A DNA stretch of 64,000 nt from Brachionus manjavacas (lineage: Eukaryota; Rotifera; Eurotatoria; Ploima; Brachionidae): NCBI GenBank assembly GCA_019054805.1, contig JAHQIY010000004.1:3968001-4032000 (forward strand), read 5' to 3'. Shown in pieces: positions 28,591-41,060 of this stretch. The position numbers were made by a program, and so were the translations under genes. Below the pieces are notes generated by a model. The model saw nothing but the letters and a program-made list of their open reading frames with translations, ran no database searches and was not told the DNA's origin. Position 1 is the stretch's first letter, and every line of letters begins with the position of its first letter.

Positions 28591-31500
28591 TCAAACTTGT
28601 GTAATATTGGTAATGTGACTAAAATTTTGAAATTCATATTGCGAGCTTAGGAGTTGTTGATTTTGTTGTTCGGAGGCGACCGACGATGTCGTGTACGCTG
28701 AAGATGTGGACACTATGGATGAAGTAGTCGAAGCTGTTTCAGGAAAGTATCTGTGAGTAAAATCTGGTTCTCGAATTAAATCCGAAACTAAATTGGATTG
28801 AGCTGAAGCGTTGAAAGGGGCTGAGAGATGAACTTTTTCGTTTGTTTCCACAAGTGGTCGATACTGTTGAAAAATGCTTGAATTTCTGGCAACACATCTT
28901 GGTTGTCTATCGTTTTCTTGATAATATTTTTGCTGCTGTTCAAGTATCTTCTTCTGTTTTTCTCTAAGTATCTTTTTCTGCTCTAAAAAGTATTCATTAG
29001 AGTTATCAATCGATTGGTAATAAACTGACTCTCGATTGGCAAAGTTTGATTGTAGATTCGATTGAATTTCATTCATAGCTTGCACAGAATTAGATACAAA
29101 ATTAGATTGGTTTTGATTAGGAATGTATTGTTTATATAATGTGTCATTTTCAAGCAAAAAATCATCCGTGTTCTAAAAAGAAGAAGCATTTTAAATTTAA
29201 TTTTCAAAAATCTTAAATAAATTACGTTATTCGTGACAGTAATTTTTTCAATTGATTTTTGCTCTTTAGTGTTTAAATTTTGATTTTCAACGGAAGCATT
29301 TAATTTTTTGGTAGATTTTTCGTTTGACTTCTGGTCTAAATGGTTCTTATCGCTTTTTGTATTTTGAATTTTTTTATTATATGTTGATTTTAATAAATTT
29401 TGGAATTTTCCGATAAGACTTTTATGTCTGAACGATTCAGAGGATTTTTTGATTGTTGGTTTTTCCATTTTTGACATGTCAATTTTCGATGATATTGTTA
29501 CTTCGCCTAATTCGCTATCTTCTGTGGTTTTATCTTAAAAAATATTTTTTTAAGTTTAAAGTCAGAATTAAAAATGATTTCAAATCGTAAATTTATTGAA
29601 AAGTTTTCTAAATATAAGGTTTGAAAAATAAACTCAAAAATTGTAAGGATAGAAATAGAAAAATTTATATTTTATTAATAAGGAATATTAGTTCTGTAAT
29701 CATATTAAGATATCACTTAAAAGAACTCCAATAACTTAAATAATAAGCCAAAAAAAATCAAAAAGAATATAAAAATATTATCAAAAATTAGAATGTTATA
29801 CCATAATTCAACAAAAAATTTAATTTAAAATTTTTTAAATTCGAATCCTATTTGATAAATTCTTAAGGTTTTTTTATGTTTTTTTGCAAGGTTTCTAAAA
29901 AAAGCTACTTTTCTTTTTTAAGTTTGAATTTAAAAAAGAAAAAATTTATTTCAAAATTTAATCTTTACAATGAAAAATTTATTGTGTTGCAAAATTTAGC
30001 CTTTATAATTTTTAATTTATTATCTATTCATTATCAAAGTTAAAAAAATTTACAGATAGAAAAACCCTAATCGAAATATTTTTAGTCTATATTTGAAACA
30101 TATCTTCATAGATTATTTTCGAAGACATCGATTTTATAATTCACAAACCAAGCATTATTAAAATCAAAATTTTATAGGATTTTTAATCACTAAAAATTAC
30201 TGTTTAATTGATGTATTTTCTTACGATGCAAAGAATTCGAATAGTATCTGAAATTTTTTAAAATCAAAACTTACTCAACAGCCTTCCCTTTTTTGAATTT
30301 TTATTGAGCATTCAAAATATGAAAAATATTTTAAATGTTTTTTTTTTTAAATATTTTGCACTTCATGGTCTAAAAAGCAAAATTTCTAATTTTATTGATT
30401 TTATAGTAAATTTTTTACTCAAAACACTAACCAAATTAAAAATACTTAAATTTTCCAATTCCTCAATTATTTTGAGAAATCACATTAGTTCGTGTTTTAT
30501 GAAGAAAAACTAATGATAATGTTGCTTTAATTAAAATAGACAAATGATCTAGAAAAAAATAATTCAAAAATGAAAAAAATCAAAGAACTTAAATGTTTAC
30601 ACATTCCTAATCAAAGAAAAAATAATTTTTCGCCGAGTCTAAGACCATTCATAAAGAAAAATTGTTTTTTCTTTTTCTTTATGAAAAAAGTTAAATTAGT
30701 TTGAGTTTAGATAAAAATTTTTCTGTTTATGTTAAAAAAAAATCTACAATTTTTATAAATTTTCATTAAAAGAATTAAAAATTCATTATGTAAAATTTAA
30801 ATAAAGAGAAAAAAAAATGGATCTAAATTGAATGATGAAAACAAGAAGAATTAATTTAATGAAATTGGTGCTATTTTTAGGATAAAGTCGAATGGACTAT
30901 TGAATTTTTTTTGGTTATTAATATATTAGATTTTCATCAAAATATTGAATAACTAAAGACTAAGTTCCGCCCTATTCTTTAATGACCAAGAATTTTTTAC
31001 TTAAGCTTAAAGTCAGAAATAAAATGATTTTAAATAATAAATTTATTGAAAAGTTTTCTAGATATAAGGTTTGATAAATAAACTCAAAAATTTTAAGGAA
31101 AAAATAGAAAAATTCATATTTTATTAATAAGGAATATTAGTTCTAATAATTAACGATTATATATATATTTTGATAACTTTTTTTAATGGTACTTGACTGT
31201 CAGGTTATGGGAAATCTAATTTGAGAATGAAAATTTTGTCGAATAGCAGTTTTGAAATGTTAATCTAGTAAATTATTTCAAAAAAATGGCTTTTAAGCGA
31301 CATAAATAAAGGTACTTATTTGATTTTTTTATCGAATTCAAAGAAACTATATTTTTACAATATTTAAATTGTTAGAATTTTTAACCAAGTAGTATAATTT
31401 TAGGTAAAATTTAAAAATTTCATTGAAAATTTTCCGAAAACAAAAAATGAAATTTTCCTTTTTTAACAAAAATTCCGACTTTCCAACTCGAACCTCTCAA

Positions 31501-34500
31501 TAATTTACCAAGTATGCACTTTTTAGAGACTAAATGTATATGAAAAAAAATCTAGCCATTTAAATACAAAACAAAAATCAATTTTGTTCACGAATATTTG
31601 ATTTTTGTTCTTAAAAAGGATTAAAAAAGACTTTGTTTCGAAAAATTTTCTATTTCGATATTTTTACTTAATCTAAGGATTAAACATTGATTCAAATTCG
31701 CTAATAATAGTTGAATAAAGCTATTATTCTTTTTACGAATGTGTCTTAATAGAAAAAAATAATTGATATTTTCAAAATTCTTTTAAAAAAAAATAGAAAA
31801 ATATTCAAACTAATGAAAAGTTCAATTCAAGAATGTTGAAAATCGAAAATTTACTTTTGTATCTAATGAATAGAAAATTTAATCAAATTAAATATCTTTG
31901 CTACTAAATAATTATTTTTTCGCTTTAAAAATTCTTGAAACAAAATAAAGGACTGTTAAAATTTTAGTATTAAGTGTTAAGTTTTTTTATTATGAATTTT
32001 TGCAGTCAGCCTTTTCAAAAGATGATGGATCTATATCTAACTTTGGACATAATTAACAACAAAGTCTGCGCAAACGACATCGCGATCAAAAAAACAGTCC
32101 TGAAAAGGAATTGAGAAAAAAGCTCATTTCCTTAGATGGAAATAAGACGTGTGGCCCAGATCTACTAAAAAGAATTGTCTTAAAAAAGACAGCAGAAAGA
32201 CTATTGAGTCAAATTGTATTATTGTTTCTTTTATCTCTTGCTCAAGCGTAAAACTTGATGCAATTAAATAACGCCCTGTATAGTTAACAAGTGGCATTTG
32301 TAAGATTCTTGAGAGCTTGTTCAATAATCACATGATGTCCCATCTTATAGATCACAATTTATCATATAATTCTAATAATTAATTATTTAAATTATTTTTT
32401 TGCTGAAACTGAAAAAATTTTTTGAAACATCGCACTTTTTCAATGTTTTTTCAACATTGGATACATTTTGTAATTCAAACACAAAAAATTAAACCATATT
32501 CAAAATGACCTAGAAAAGACAGGTAAGGTATTTCACGAGTGGTGGAAATTGCATCTTAGGCATCTTCAGGAAATTGATCATTGACTCTTCAATTTCTTAT
32601 AGCTCTTAGCTATCATGCCTAAGTTAAGCGTTATATACAGCGTTATTATTTCCTTACAAATCCAATTTTTTAATGTTTGGAATAGCCTTCAAAAAGAAAG
32701 CATTTACTGTCAAAGCTCATTGATGAGCTTTACCCTCCATAAGGTCACAGTATTAATTACTACAACTATTAATTAATAAAAAATTCATAGATAAATCAGG
32801 TTTAGTTTGTAAATTTATGTTGAGTTAAAAAATGCAAAATAAATATATAAGGTAAAGGAATATATTAGAATTCAAAAAGGAGCATTAGTTACAAAAAAAA
32901 ACAAATCGGCAAATGTATCAATGCTTAAAGCGAAGTTTGCTTGAAGAGTGATGCTTAAATAAATATCGATTGATTTAAATTAAAAGAGATTTTTAAAAAT
33001 TTTTTTATTGTTGAATTTTTATATTGAATAAAATTTAAAATATAAAATAAAAAATCAAGAATTCGTAGCCTAAATGTAAAAAGATTGTAATTCTTTGGTT
33101 TTATTTTGGCCTTCATGATAGAGATTTAAAGGAGAACGTCTGATGAGAGTCCATTTTTTCACTTGCTCGAAATTTGTTTAAGTGTTAGAAGGCGAATTAT
33201 AGCTCATTTTAAAGTTCTTGATACAAAGATTTAACATTTTTAGACCTCAAATTTTAAAAATAAAAAAATTTTTGTTTTTTTTAAATGTTATTAAAAAAGC
33301 ATTAACTAATTAAAAGTATTTCTTTAGAGAAAGGAGGATCTATAAAAAATTTCAATAAAAGAAGCTTAATTTTTAAAAATTTAATAGTAGTTGTAGTAGT
33401 TCATAATTCTGCGACCCTATAGGGGGGAAGTTCAGCTATGAACTATGGTAGTAAATGTTTTCTTTTTGAATGCAAACAGTATCTAAAACTTTTACTTATG
33501 GCTCGAGATTTGCTTTGTTTATAAAATGCATATCAAGCCATCTATCTAGTGTTGCAAATAAATAGCATTTGAATCTACTCTTGAATAATTAAATTTTTTT
33601 AAAAATTTTAGTTTGAATTTTAACAAATCTTTAATTTGATTTCTACTATAAACCCAGAAAAAAATGAATCCAAATTTGAAGCATAGGGGTTGTGAAGTTC
33701 ATTTCAATTCGATCGTTTCAATTCAAAGAAACTTTAATAACTTTTTTACTATAATAGATAATATAGTTATGTAAAATGCTTAATTGAAAGCAAATTTGCT
33801 TAATGCAGTAAAAAAAGTCTGCAAAATACTCCACAAATTTCTGCATTTTGCATGCCATTAAAAAGTATTTGAATCAAGTATGCAATTACATTGTAGAGTT
33901 TTTGCAGACACATATTTTCGGATAAAGTAAAGTTGCTTAACCATTAAGCATCTTACAGAACTAAATTATCTCTAAGAGTAAAAAAGTTATTCAAGATTTT
34001 TTGAATTGTAACGATCGAATTCACAACGCCTGAGACATAATAGAATATAATTTTGAATATAAATAAGAAAATAATTAATCTTTTATTTGAAAAACGAAAC
34101 AATTCTAATTTGTTTTGATGTATTTTGAAAAAAGTGTATTAATTGTAAAATCTAATTACGCAAATAAATTCTAATTATTTATCTAATTAAATAAATCAAT
34201 AGATCTAATTATTAAATTATTTTTCATTCTATTTCCTTTTCCATTTAATTCAAGATCTTTTTTAAATAAAATAAAAAATTGAGTCTTTTATTTAATTGAT
34301 AATTTATTTTATTAATTTATTTAATTCATTTTGATTTTATTATATTTAGACTTTTTTAAGTCAAAAATGCAATCTAAATTTTTTTAGTTTAAAATAGAAA
34401 ACAAATTTATTATGGTTTAAATTTGAATTTAAATCGAAATAAATCAAAAAATTTGTTCAAATCGTCAATTTTATTTACAACACTGCATTTATCGAATTCA

Positions 34501-37500
34501 GCTTTAAAAGCGTTTTTTGATTCGGAATCAACAATGTCTTTAAGAAGACTATTCCAGACATTAGCAATTCGATTTTTAAGGAAATAATAACGCTGTTTAC
34601 TACACTAAACTTTTTCCCTGGCTGTGTATTAAAATAGCATTGATCAAAATAGCAAAATCATAATAGCGATATCATAATAGCAAAAATTACATGTTGTTTT
34701 AAAGTTCAAAATAACATTATCAAATTAACATAATAATTTTTGAATACTCAAAATAACACGTTCACGATAGCTTATTCAAAATATCAAGTTTGAAGCTAAA
34801 TTAAATTGTTTATTTATTTATTTAAAAAATAATTTAGGCGAGTCCTTGGCCGGATGAAATGGAGACTTAGTCCTTCCTTGCATCCACACGATAGATTTTT
34901 GATACCACATAATACAAAAAAATAATACAAATTTTTGAAAAAAGTTAAATTAGTTTTAGTTTAGTTTTTAAATTTTCCTACATATGTTAAATGAAAAAAA
35001 ATTTACAATTTTCATAAAAAAATTAAAATTAAAATTAAATTGTTTGCATTTCATAAAAATGGAAATTGTCAATACATTATCAAAGCTAAAAAGTATGATC
35101 CTTCAAAAAAATTAGAAACATTACACAATTTAGCTTTATTACTTAAATAATTTTTGTTATTGATAAATTAATTGATGTATGCTATTTTGAATTTAATAAA
35201 AGTGTCGATATTCTAATTATGTTATTTTGAATTCGCTAATTTAAACATTGTTATTTTAATACTTTAATTGCTATTCTAAACTTAGCTATTTTAATATTGC
35301 TATTATGATAATTTTATTTTGATCAATGCTGTTTTGATTATTTACCTTTTCCCTTATCAAACATTTTGTATCTCTCCTTAAATTATACATCTTATTTTGT
35401 GAAAATTTTATACCATTTGAAATAGAACATTTAGAAAGTCATTTATGGTTTTAAACAAACGTCACCAGCATTAAAACTCCTCTAATAAATTGTTTCTAGA
35501 TAATTGAAGATTGATTTTTAATTTTATTATTAAAGCAGAAATCGTGTCTATAAGGATGTTAATAAAAAATAAAAATGAACAGGGTGAATCTTTGAACAAC
35601 AAACCTTAACTATTAAGTCCTATTTTTAAACATTTTAGTTTGAGGAAATATATTAATTTGGGTTCAAAATTCACAATGCCTAAATTTTGATTTTTGTGTT
35701 TTGCCGAAATATTATTTTGAAATTCTATGGTCTTTTCCTTTGAAAAGCTTAGAATCTCAATCAATAAACGTCTTTATTCTATAGATAGATTTTTCTCATA
35801 GAGTAAGGCTTCATTTCTATAAATCATTTATATTGCCTTATTTCGATTATTGCATGTCATGTTAAACACCTAACCACTTCAACAGGAGAATTGAGAACAA
35901 TATTAATTTGCATTTTAGTAAGTTTTGTGAAATTTTTGCTAAATTTGATTTGAATTTTAGATTGTTTTATTATCAATGAAAAAAAATTATCTTTCATTTT
36001 TTCTTTTTTTTTTAAAACAATAAATGAGTTCATTCGACTCTTACAGGGCTTGATACTAGTCTCTTCGATTGAATTGAATTATTAGCAGTCTTTTTAGAAT
36101 CTTTTTTTTAGTAGGAAACTGAAGAAATTCAAGCAAATTCTTATCAAGAATCCTTTTCCCGTTAATTCTTGTTAAAGAGATCCTATAGAATCAAAATTAA
36201 GAATTGACTTGCATGCTATATTTCTCTATAAAACGATCGACGTAAAGCTTGATTTAAATGTAAAAAAATTTATTTATTTTTTTTAATTAATTGTCTTAAA
36301 AATAAGAATTTTGAATAATTCTTAAATTTTTTTAAATATTAATTAAAGGTAATTTAGGTTTTGCGAATGAAATTGTCAGCAGACTAAAATTAACAAGCTT
36401 TGATTTTTATATAAATAAAAATAAATAAAACAATAAAAAATACCCAGTTTTTCCCTTGATTTATCAATAGCCGTGAGAAAGCTTCTATTTTTTGGATTTA
36501 GTCTATTCATATTTGAATTTTCGCTATCAATGTCACCACCTTGACTCGAGATTAAATCATTCCTACTAGGGTTAAGTGCTTCGATTTTGCTATTATTTAA
36601 ACACTTATTTTCAAAAAGCCTTTTGTTAAACTGACAAATTGGTATCGATTCCATGGATGCTGACTTTACATTCTGCGGCACGAGGTATTCGTTTTGGCTT
36701 TGATTTAACAATTTAGCCGGACGTCCAAGTGTTTGACATGAACTATTTTGATTCTGAATTATTTGTAAAGTATTTGACCTTTTTGGATTATGTTCATTCA
36801 GTGATTGATTTCTTAAATGTTTTCCAAAAGTGGCATACCCATTTGTAATGTCACCAGCTTTGGCACGCTTTTCAGACACACTGCGCCTGCTCGGTGCATC
36901 CCGATTAAACCTTGAGAACTGCTCCGCGTCGCCATTCTCGTCCGATCTTCTATTCACATGTTTGTTCTGCTTGGGTGCGCTTTTGACAGGCGATAACGAT
37001 TCATCTCGTTTGGCCGACTTAACATCGCTATTTATCTTTCTAGACACTGTTATTTCAACGATACCAGGCTCTATCTCACGGTGCAAAGCATCTTTTAGAA
37101 TATTCATGGCTTCCTCATTTGATTTACCAAGCAAAGAGCATCCATTTATGTTTATTATTTGGTCATTGAGCCTGACTCGACCATCTCTGCTTGCAGCTCC
37201 ACCATCTATCACAGCTTTGACATAAACTCCCAAATCGACTAGATTTTCGGATTCTTCTAGACGCTTGGTCTTTCCTTTCACGCTTATTCCCAAACTGTCA
37301 CATGCCACTTTTATTTTAAATGTAAACTTTTGTCTCTTTGGATTCTGGTCTTTTTTAGTATTGAGTGAAGTGTCCAATTTTTGCTCTGTTGCTTTATCCG
37401 AGCAGCTCTCGGGCTCTGGGTTCGTGTCACTCTCTAACATCTGCCTAGAAACCACTATGTCAACCGCATCGCCCAAATTGGTATCTCTCAGAATGCTGAC

Positions 37501-38469
37501 CGCTTCATGGAACGTTTTCTGAGTCATGTCAATGTTGTTTACCTCTAGCAGGCGGTCTCCGCGCTGCAAACGACCATCCTTGAGAGCCGCGCCAACAGGA
37601 AGAATATTTTTAATGTAAATAGGACTAAATTCGCCCGGATTACAGTAATCCCTCGCCGACAATTTAAACCCCAGCCCCTCAGGCCCTTTGACAAGCTTGA
37701 CATTTATTTTTGTGCCAATTTTTTTTGTGTTCAAAGCGCCCAAATTGATCGAGTTAGTCTTGAAGTTGTTCTCTTTGGTGCAAGAGTGATCTTCTTTTTG
37801 CTCATGGTTTTGTTTGTTGCCTTCGAAATTAAAGTTGCTTGCTGGCCGGAAAATTTTGAATTCCAACAATCCATTCTGAGTTAAATTTGACTGATTTATG
37901 GCTTCTCGCAGAATATCCTGGCACTTCACAAAACCAAGTCCGATTAGATTCTTCCTATTTATTTCAATTAAGCGATCGCCGACCTGAAGTCGACCATCTC
38001 TGTGGACTCGACCCCCGGGCTCGATTCGCTGTATTATCAGGCCCATGTCTCTAATTGAAACTTTCAATTTTTCTTCTAGATAAAATTAAGAAAATATTTT
38101 ACCTTTGGCTGATGGAGTCAAATGTGGGAATTACATGAATGCCAAGCGGGCCTGGTGTTTGATTAGTATTTATTAGAGTTATTGTGTACATGTTGCTTTC
38201 ATTGCTTATAAGAGACCCGGTGGACCAAAAGCCGTTCTCGTTTTTGACTATAGATTGACGATTTGAGTTCACTCTTGCAAATGGCTTGTTATCTGTCGAG
38301 CTCTGTGCTGCTTTTTTATTTAAATAAATATTTGTTTGATGAAAACTTAGAAAAATAAATTACTTGTATCATTTTGAAGACTATCGATCGGCTTTGGTTC
38401 ATTTGACTGATTGCGGAATTTGGATTGAGTTGAGGAAACTGAAGATTTTGTTGAAATTGAGTCAGACAT
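28591..38469 (-). CDS. par-3: PAR-3 polarity scaffold, paralogue A (no CR1 domain)
   Basis: Five exons (38469-38364, 38310-38103, 38050-36444, 29533-29226, 29172-28591) join in phase to 936 aa. PAR-3 assembles the apical PAR-6/aPKC complex. PDZ1 lies around residues 78-175 (GPLGIHVIP; DMGLIIQRIEPGG), PDZ2 around 219-309 (GLGFKLSARD; SPIYIKNILPVGAALKDGRL) and PDZ3 around 347-443 (SLGISVKGKTKRL; GGAASRDGRVRLNDQI). The aPKC-binding/phosphorylation motif RFNRDAPSRRSVSEKRAKA is at about 485-503. NRSFLTAIDKSREKL follows, as in vertebrate PAR-3, and the C-terminal exon has a Gln/Lys coiled-coil stretch (EQKKILREKQKKILEQQQK). An in-frame TAA six bases upstream of the ATG indicates that the protein really starts after the usual CR1 domain. 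Intron 3 is 6910 bp and full of transposon debris; the others are 52-53 bp. Confidence 0.92.
29551..29695. repeat. Direct repeat, copy 1, in PAR-3A intron 3
   Basis: About 145 bp beginning TAAGTTTAAAGTCAGAATTA and ending GGAATATTAGTTCT are repeated at 31002-31145 with roughly 90% identity by eye. Copy 1 abuts the acceptor of exon 4, so its left edge covers the branch-point region of the intron. Confidence 0.7.
31002..31145. repeat. Direct repeat, copy 2, in PAR-3A intron 3
   Basis: This is the second copy of the repeat at 29551-29695 (TAAGCTTAAAGTCAGAAATA ... AAGGAATATTAGTTCT), in the same orientation about 1.3 kb away. A local segmental duplication is the simplest reading. No coding content. 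Confidence 0.7.
32005..32790 (+). pseudogene. Degenerate CR1/Jockey-like LINE with internal deletions
   Basis: Scattered plus-strand frames follow the LINE order. SAFSKDDGSISNFGH is just before RT. Then come KLISLDGNKTCGPDLL (family SLKPNKSSGPDGI) and TAERLLSQIVLLFLLSLAQA, and after a shift LTSGICKILESL. After a gap, QNDLEKTGKVFHEWWKLHL (about 32505-32560) represents the post-FADD helix. RYYFLTNPIFNVWNSLQKES near 32655-32710 is the C-terminus. The end carries ATTACTACAACTATTAA, a tail like other copies here. Stops, shifts and large deletions make it dead. It lies in PAR-3A intron 3, antisense to the gene. Confidence 0.65.
33380..33455 (-). mobile_element. Solo LINE 3' end with ACT-type tail
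   Basis: On the minus strand, GTTCATAGCTGAACTTCCCC and a GC-rich stretch are followed by ACTACTACAACTACTATTAA, the same simple-repeat tail seen at other LINE 3' ends here. Only the last roughly 75 bp of an element would be present. The call rests on the tail alone. Confidence 0.35.
33686..34030. mobile_element. Palindromic MITE, copy 2
   Basis: The left arm GGGGTTGTGAAGTTCATTTC...AATTCGATCGTTTCAATTCA pairs with the right arm ...TGAATTGTAACGATCGAATT...CACAACGCC. The arms extend about 100 bp inward and include AATAACTTTTTTACT and TAGTTNTGTAAAATGCTTAA on both sides. The interior has TGTAGAGTTTTTGCAGA, shared with the copy at 16.4 kb. The element is 345 bp without an ORF and lies in PAR-3A intron 3. 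Confidence 0.75.
34410..34611 (-). pseudogene. LINE C-terminal fragment, 3' part (split by foldback insertion)
   Basis: The minus-strand frame reads QRYYFLKNRIANVWNSLLKD then IVDSESKNAFKAEFDKCSVV and ends KFKP at a TAA (34412-34410). This is the conserved C-terminus of CR1/Jockey-like LINEs (FF.NRVVN.WNSLP..VV...S...FK..LD). Its upstream part lies on the far side of the 34620-35346 element. Confidence 0.75.
34620..35346. mobile_element. Foldback-like inverted-repeat element with 8-bp target duplication
   Basis: Long imperfect inverted arms of about 150-190 bp are made of repeated ATAGC units. The left arm (ATTAAAATAGCATTGATCAA..TCATAATAGC..ATAATAGC) pairs with the right arm (..GCTATTATGATAATTTTATT, then TTGATCAATGCTGTTTTGAT). 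TTTTCCCT flanks both sides (34612-34619 and 35347-35354), an 8-bp target duplication as made by hAT/foldback-type transposases. The centre holds no ORF. It includes a stretch near 34935-35020 that resembles sequence at 30690-30770. The element interrupts a minus-strand LINE. Confidence 0.75.
35347..35625 (-). pseudogene. LINE C-terminal fragment, 5' part (split by foldback insertion)
   Basis: Reading the minus strand, NGIKFSQNKMYNLRRDTKC then LIREKV ends at the foldback element, and the same frame resumes in QRYYFLKNRIANVWNSL on the other side once one target-duplication copy is discounted. This matches the TRGH..KL.K...... stretch that precedes the NRVV motif in CR1/Jockey LINEs. Upstream of it, further broken frames are probably the same element. 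Stops are frequent, so it was already decayed or has decayed since. Confidence 0.55.
35661..35680. repeat. Isolated terminus of the palindromic MITE family
   Basis: GGTTCAAAATTCACAATGCC is the inverted terminal sequence (GGCATTGTGAATTTTG...) of the MITE family at 16.4, 33.7 and 63.1 kb. No partner terminus was found nearby, so this is a solo end or a chance remnant. Confidence 0.45.
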
Positions 38470-40789
38470 GTTTTAAATAGTATATATAATCAACTATTTT
38501 GAACGAATTTTCACTTAAAATTAAAATTTTGATAAAGTTTATACATAATTTAATCCAACAATGAAATTTGAAACATTCGAAAATTTACTAATTTTCTTTG
38601 AATACCAAAATAAAATAGAAAATAATGTTAAGTCCGATAAGATCTGATTTCGTTTTTTTTAATTATAAAAAAATTTTATTACTTTTTTTTTTAATTTTCA
38701 AAAAATTTTGAAATATGATCAAATCATAAAACGAGACTTGTTTGATTTACGAAAAATTATAAACAAATATTTTTTGTTAAAATTTAAATTTTATAAAATC
38801 AAAACTAGATTTTAAAAATTTTTCTTTTTTTCTTTACCAAAAAATTAATGCTGATAAATTAATTTTTTTATTCCAAATTAAGACTCCAAGTTTAGTTTTA
38901 TGTCTGACTGGAGTTTTTTTTTTAAATTATTTTATCGCGTCTTAATACCAAATTTTCTTTACAGAATCTTTCGTTTGAATAAAATAACATTGCCAAGTTC
39001 ATTGAAATTTTTTCTTCTAAACAAAAGCTAGTAATTTAATTTTGAAAAATGTTTACATTTTTAAAACTTAAGAATTTTTAAACAAATTTAATACATTTTT
39101 TGATACCTTCAAACAAACCAAACTTTTTACCATGAATTTTTTCTCTTAAGTTATGCAAAAAATACGCTCTCAAAAAAAGCAGCAAAAAATATCTTACTCT
39201 ATTTTAAAATTTTTCAAAGCAAAAGTTGTTTATTCAGGATTAAATTTATACTCCTAGTTGTAAAAGCTTTTATCCTTTAATTATAAATAAATTTGAGGAT
39301 AAAAACACTATTTGGTTCGAGTAAATTTAAAAAATTTAAAAGACAAATCTATCAGATGATAGACCATAATTATGAAGATAAGAATTTTTCATTCACAAGT
39401 CGAATATTTACTAATTGATAGCTTTTCAATAATCAATTTAAGGCTCAATTAAAAAAAGAAAATCAAAAATCGTAATAGCAAGGAATAAAATAAATCCAAG
39501 AGATTTAGATCAAATAAAATAATGACTTTTTAGTCATTTTAAACTTTGAATCGATAGGAAAAGATAAACTTTGATGACATTTTATAATTTATTTGCTTAA
39601 ATTAAAATCTTATTTAATCTATGAAAAATTAAGATCAATTGATGAAAAAAGTTATATTTACGTCTTAACGAGAATTCGATAAAAAATCAAGCCAATTTTG
39701 AGATAATTAAAGATCAAGAATTTGTTAGTTTATATAATATTAAAGTCTTAATTTACAGTGATTTAATTTTTATTTAAATTGAATTTATATTTTTTCTTGA
39801 GAAAAATTGACAAAAAATTTTATTCTAAAATTTAGTATTTCTCTTTAAATTTAAATATTTAATTTTTATTGATTTATTCGTTTTTATGAAAATAAAATTG
39901 GTCCTTATCAATTGAATTGCAGTTTTTTAAGTATTAATTATATTCATTTTTTCATCCTCATTAAATCTGATTTAGAAAAAAAACTATTTATTTGATAATT
40001 AGAAACAGTTAATCTTTAAGTTGTTTTTCAATTTGTTTATTTTTATGAACAATTTTTTCAAAAAAATAATAAAACTTAAAAATGTTCAAAATAATAACTG
40101 TAATATATTTTTCAGACTGAGAGATATGTCACTAAAATGCTTATTTAGTCCTAGTTAAATTTTCAGGTAACAGTTGAGCTTCAAATTAAATGAAAAAATG
40201 GTCATTTAATTCAGAAACACCATTTTTATGTGCTATTTTCCAAAAAACTGATATCATTAGATCATTTTTTATTTGACATTTAAAACGCTTCAATAATTTT
40301 GGTATTTTTTAACGATAAATTTGAGAAAATTAATTTTTAATTTTCTTTAAATTTTTTTTCACGAAATTAAATACTTGTACAACCAAATATTGATGACAAA
40401 AATTTAATTTTTAACCTTTAAAAACGCATTCAAATATGTGAGCTCATTAAAAAATCTATTCAATGTGATTTAACAAATAATGCGAAAGAATCAAATTAAA
40501 AATGGATAAATAGCTGATTTAACTATCAACAATTTGAGCGTTGTGAAATTTAAATACAAATTGAACAAAAATTTTTCCTTTTTTGATAAATTAAAATTAA
40601 AGATAACAAATATATTTAAAAAATGACTTCAACCTAGTGTGACATACTTAATTGCAGCATTTTTTACCTATATAATAATTTTTCGTTTTTTTTACATGAG
40701 AAAAATTATTTTAAGTAAAAAATGATAATTTGCAAAATTTTTTAAATAAACTTTATTACCTTAAATTAAACACTGCAATTATTACCCAG
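38470..40789. other. AT-rich region upstream of PAR-3A, no gene seen
   Basis: A TATATATA run lies about 15 bp upstream of the PAR-3A start codon. No exon encoding a CR1 domain (MKVT..F...R..VPCG) was found on the minus strand here. Otherwise featureless AT-rich sequence. Confidence 0.4.
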
Positions 40790-41060
40790 TAAAAACCGGC
40801 CCCGCTATTTTTATGATGAAAGAAGTTTAAACACTCGCCCAGTAGTGCAGAGATATTTTGAAGATTTTTTTACCCTCAGCGGGTTTTGAACCTTCGATCC
40901 TCTACTTGCACGACTAACATGCAAATATTTTGGCTTTACGGGCTTCCCAATTATTGCGGTGTAGATGAGCAACTAGATGCAGTAACCTCAGTGTCAAATT
41001 GGAACCGTTTCTCAAAAAGGTTCTAAAAAAGGATTTGAGCGCCCCACCATTATCCACTAG
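40790..41060 (-). mobile_element. Candidate tRNA-derived SINE
   Basis: This is a more GC-rich island in AT-rich DNA. On the minus strand, GGTTCAAAACC (40892-40882) matches the pol III B box GGTTCGANNCC at all but one position. Upstream of it TGCAT-GTTAGTC-GTGCA (40923-40907) forms a five-pair anticodon-like stem with a seven-base loop and U33. The acceptor and T stems are too degenerate for a functional tRNA. About 100 bp of non-tRNA sequence follows (GAGGGTAAAAAAATC ... GGGGCCGGTTTTTACTGGGT), as in a SINE body. The boundaries are approximate. Confidence 0.45.

Noticed and set aside
38051..38067. An ATG at 38067 giving a longer open frame for the PAR-3A third exon (MKVSIRDMGL...)
   Set aside because: The bases before 38050 are the 3' end of a 52-bp intron. 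The acceptor CAATTAG|A restores the phase with exon 2, whereas the upstream ATG would break it.
40882..40960. A functional tRNA gene on the minus strand
   Set aside because: The B box and an anticodon-like stem are present, but the T stem and acceptor stem do not pair, so only a SINE-type remnant is supported.
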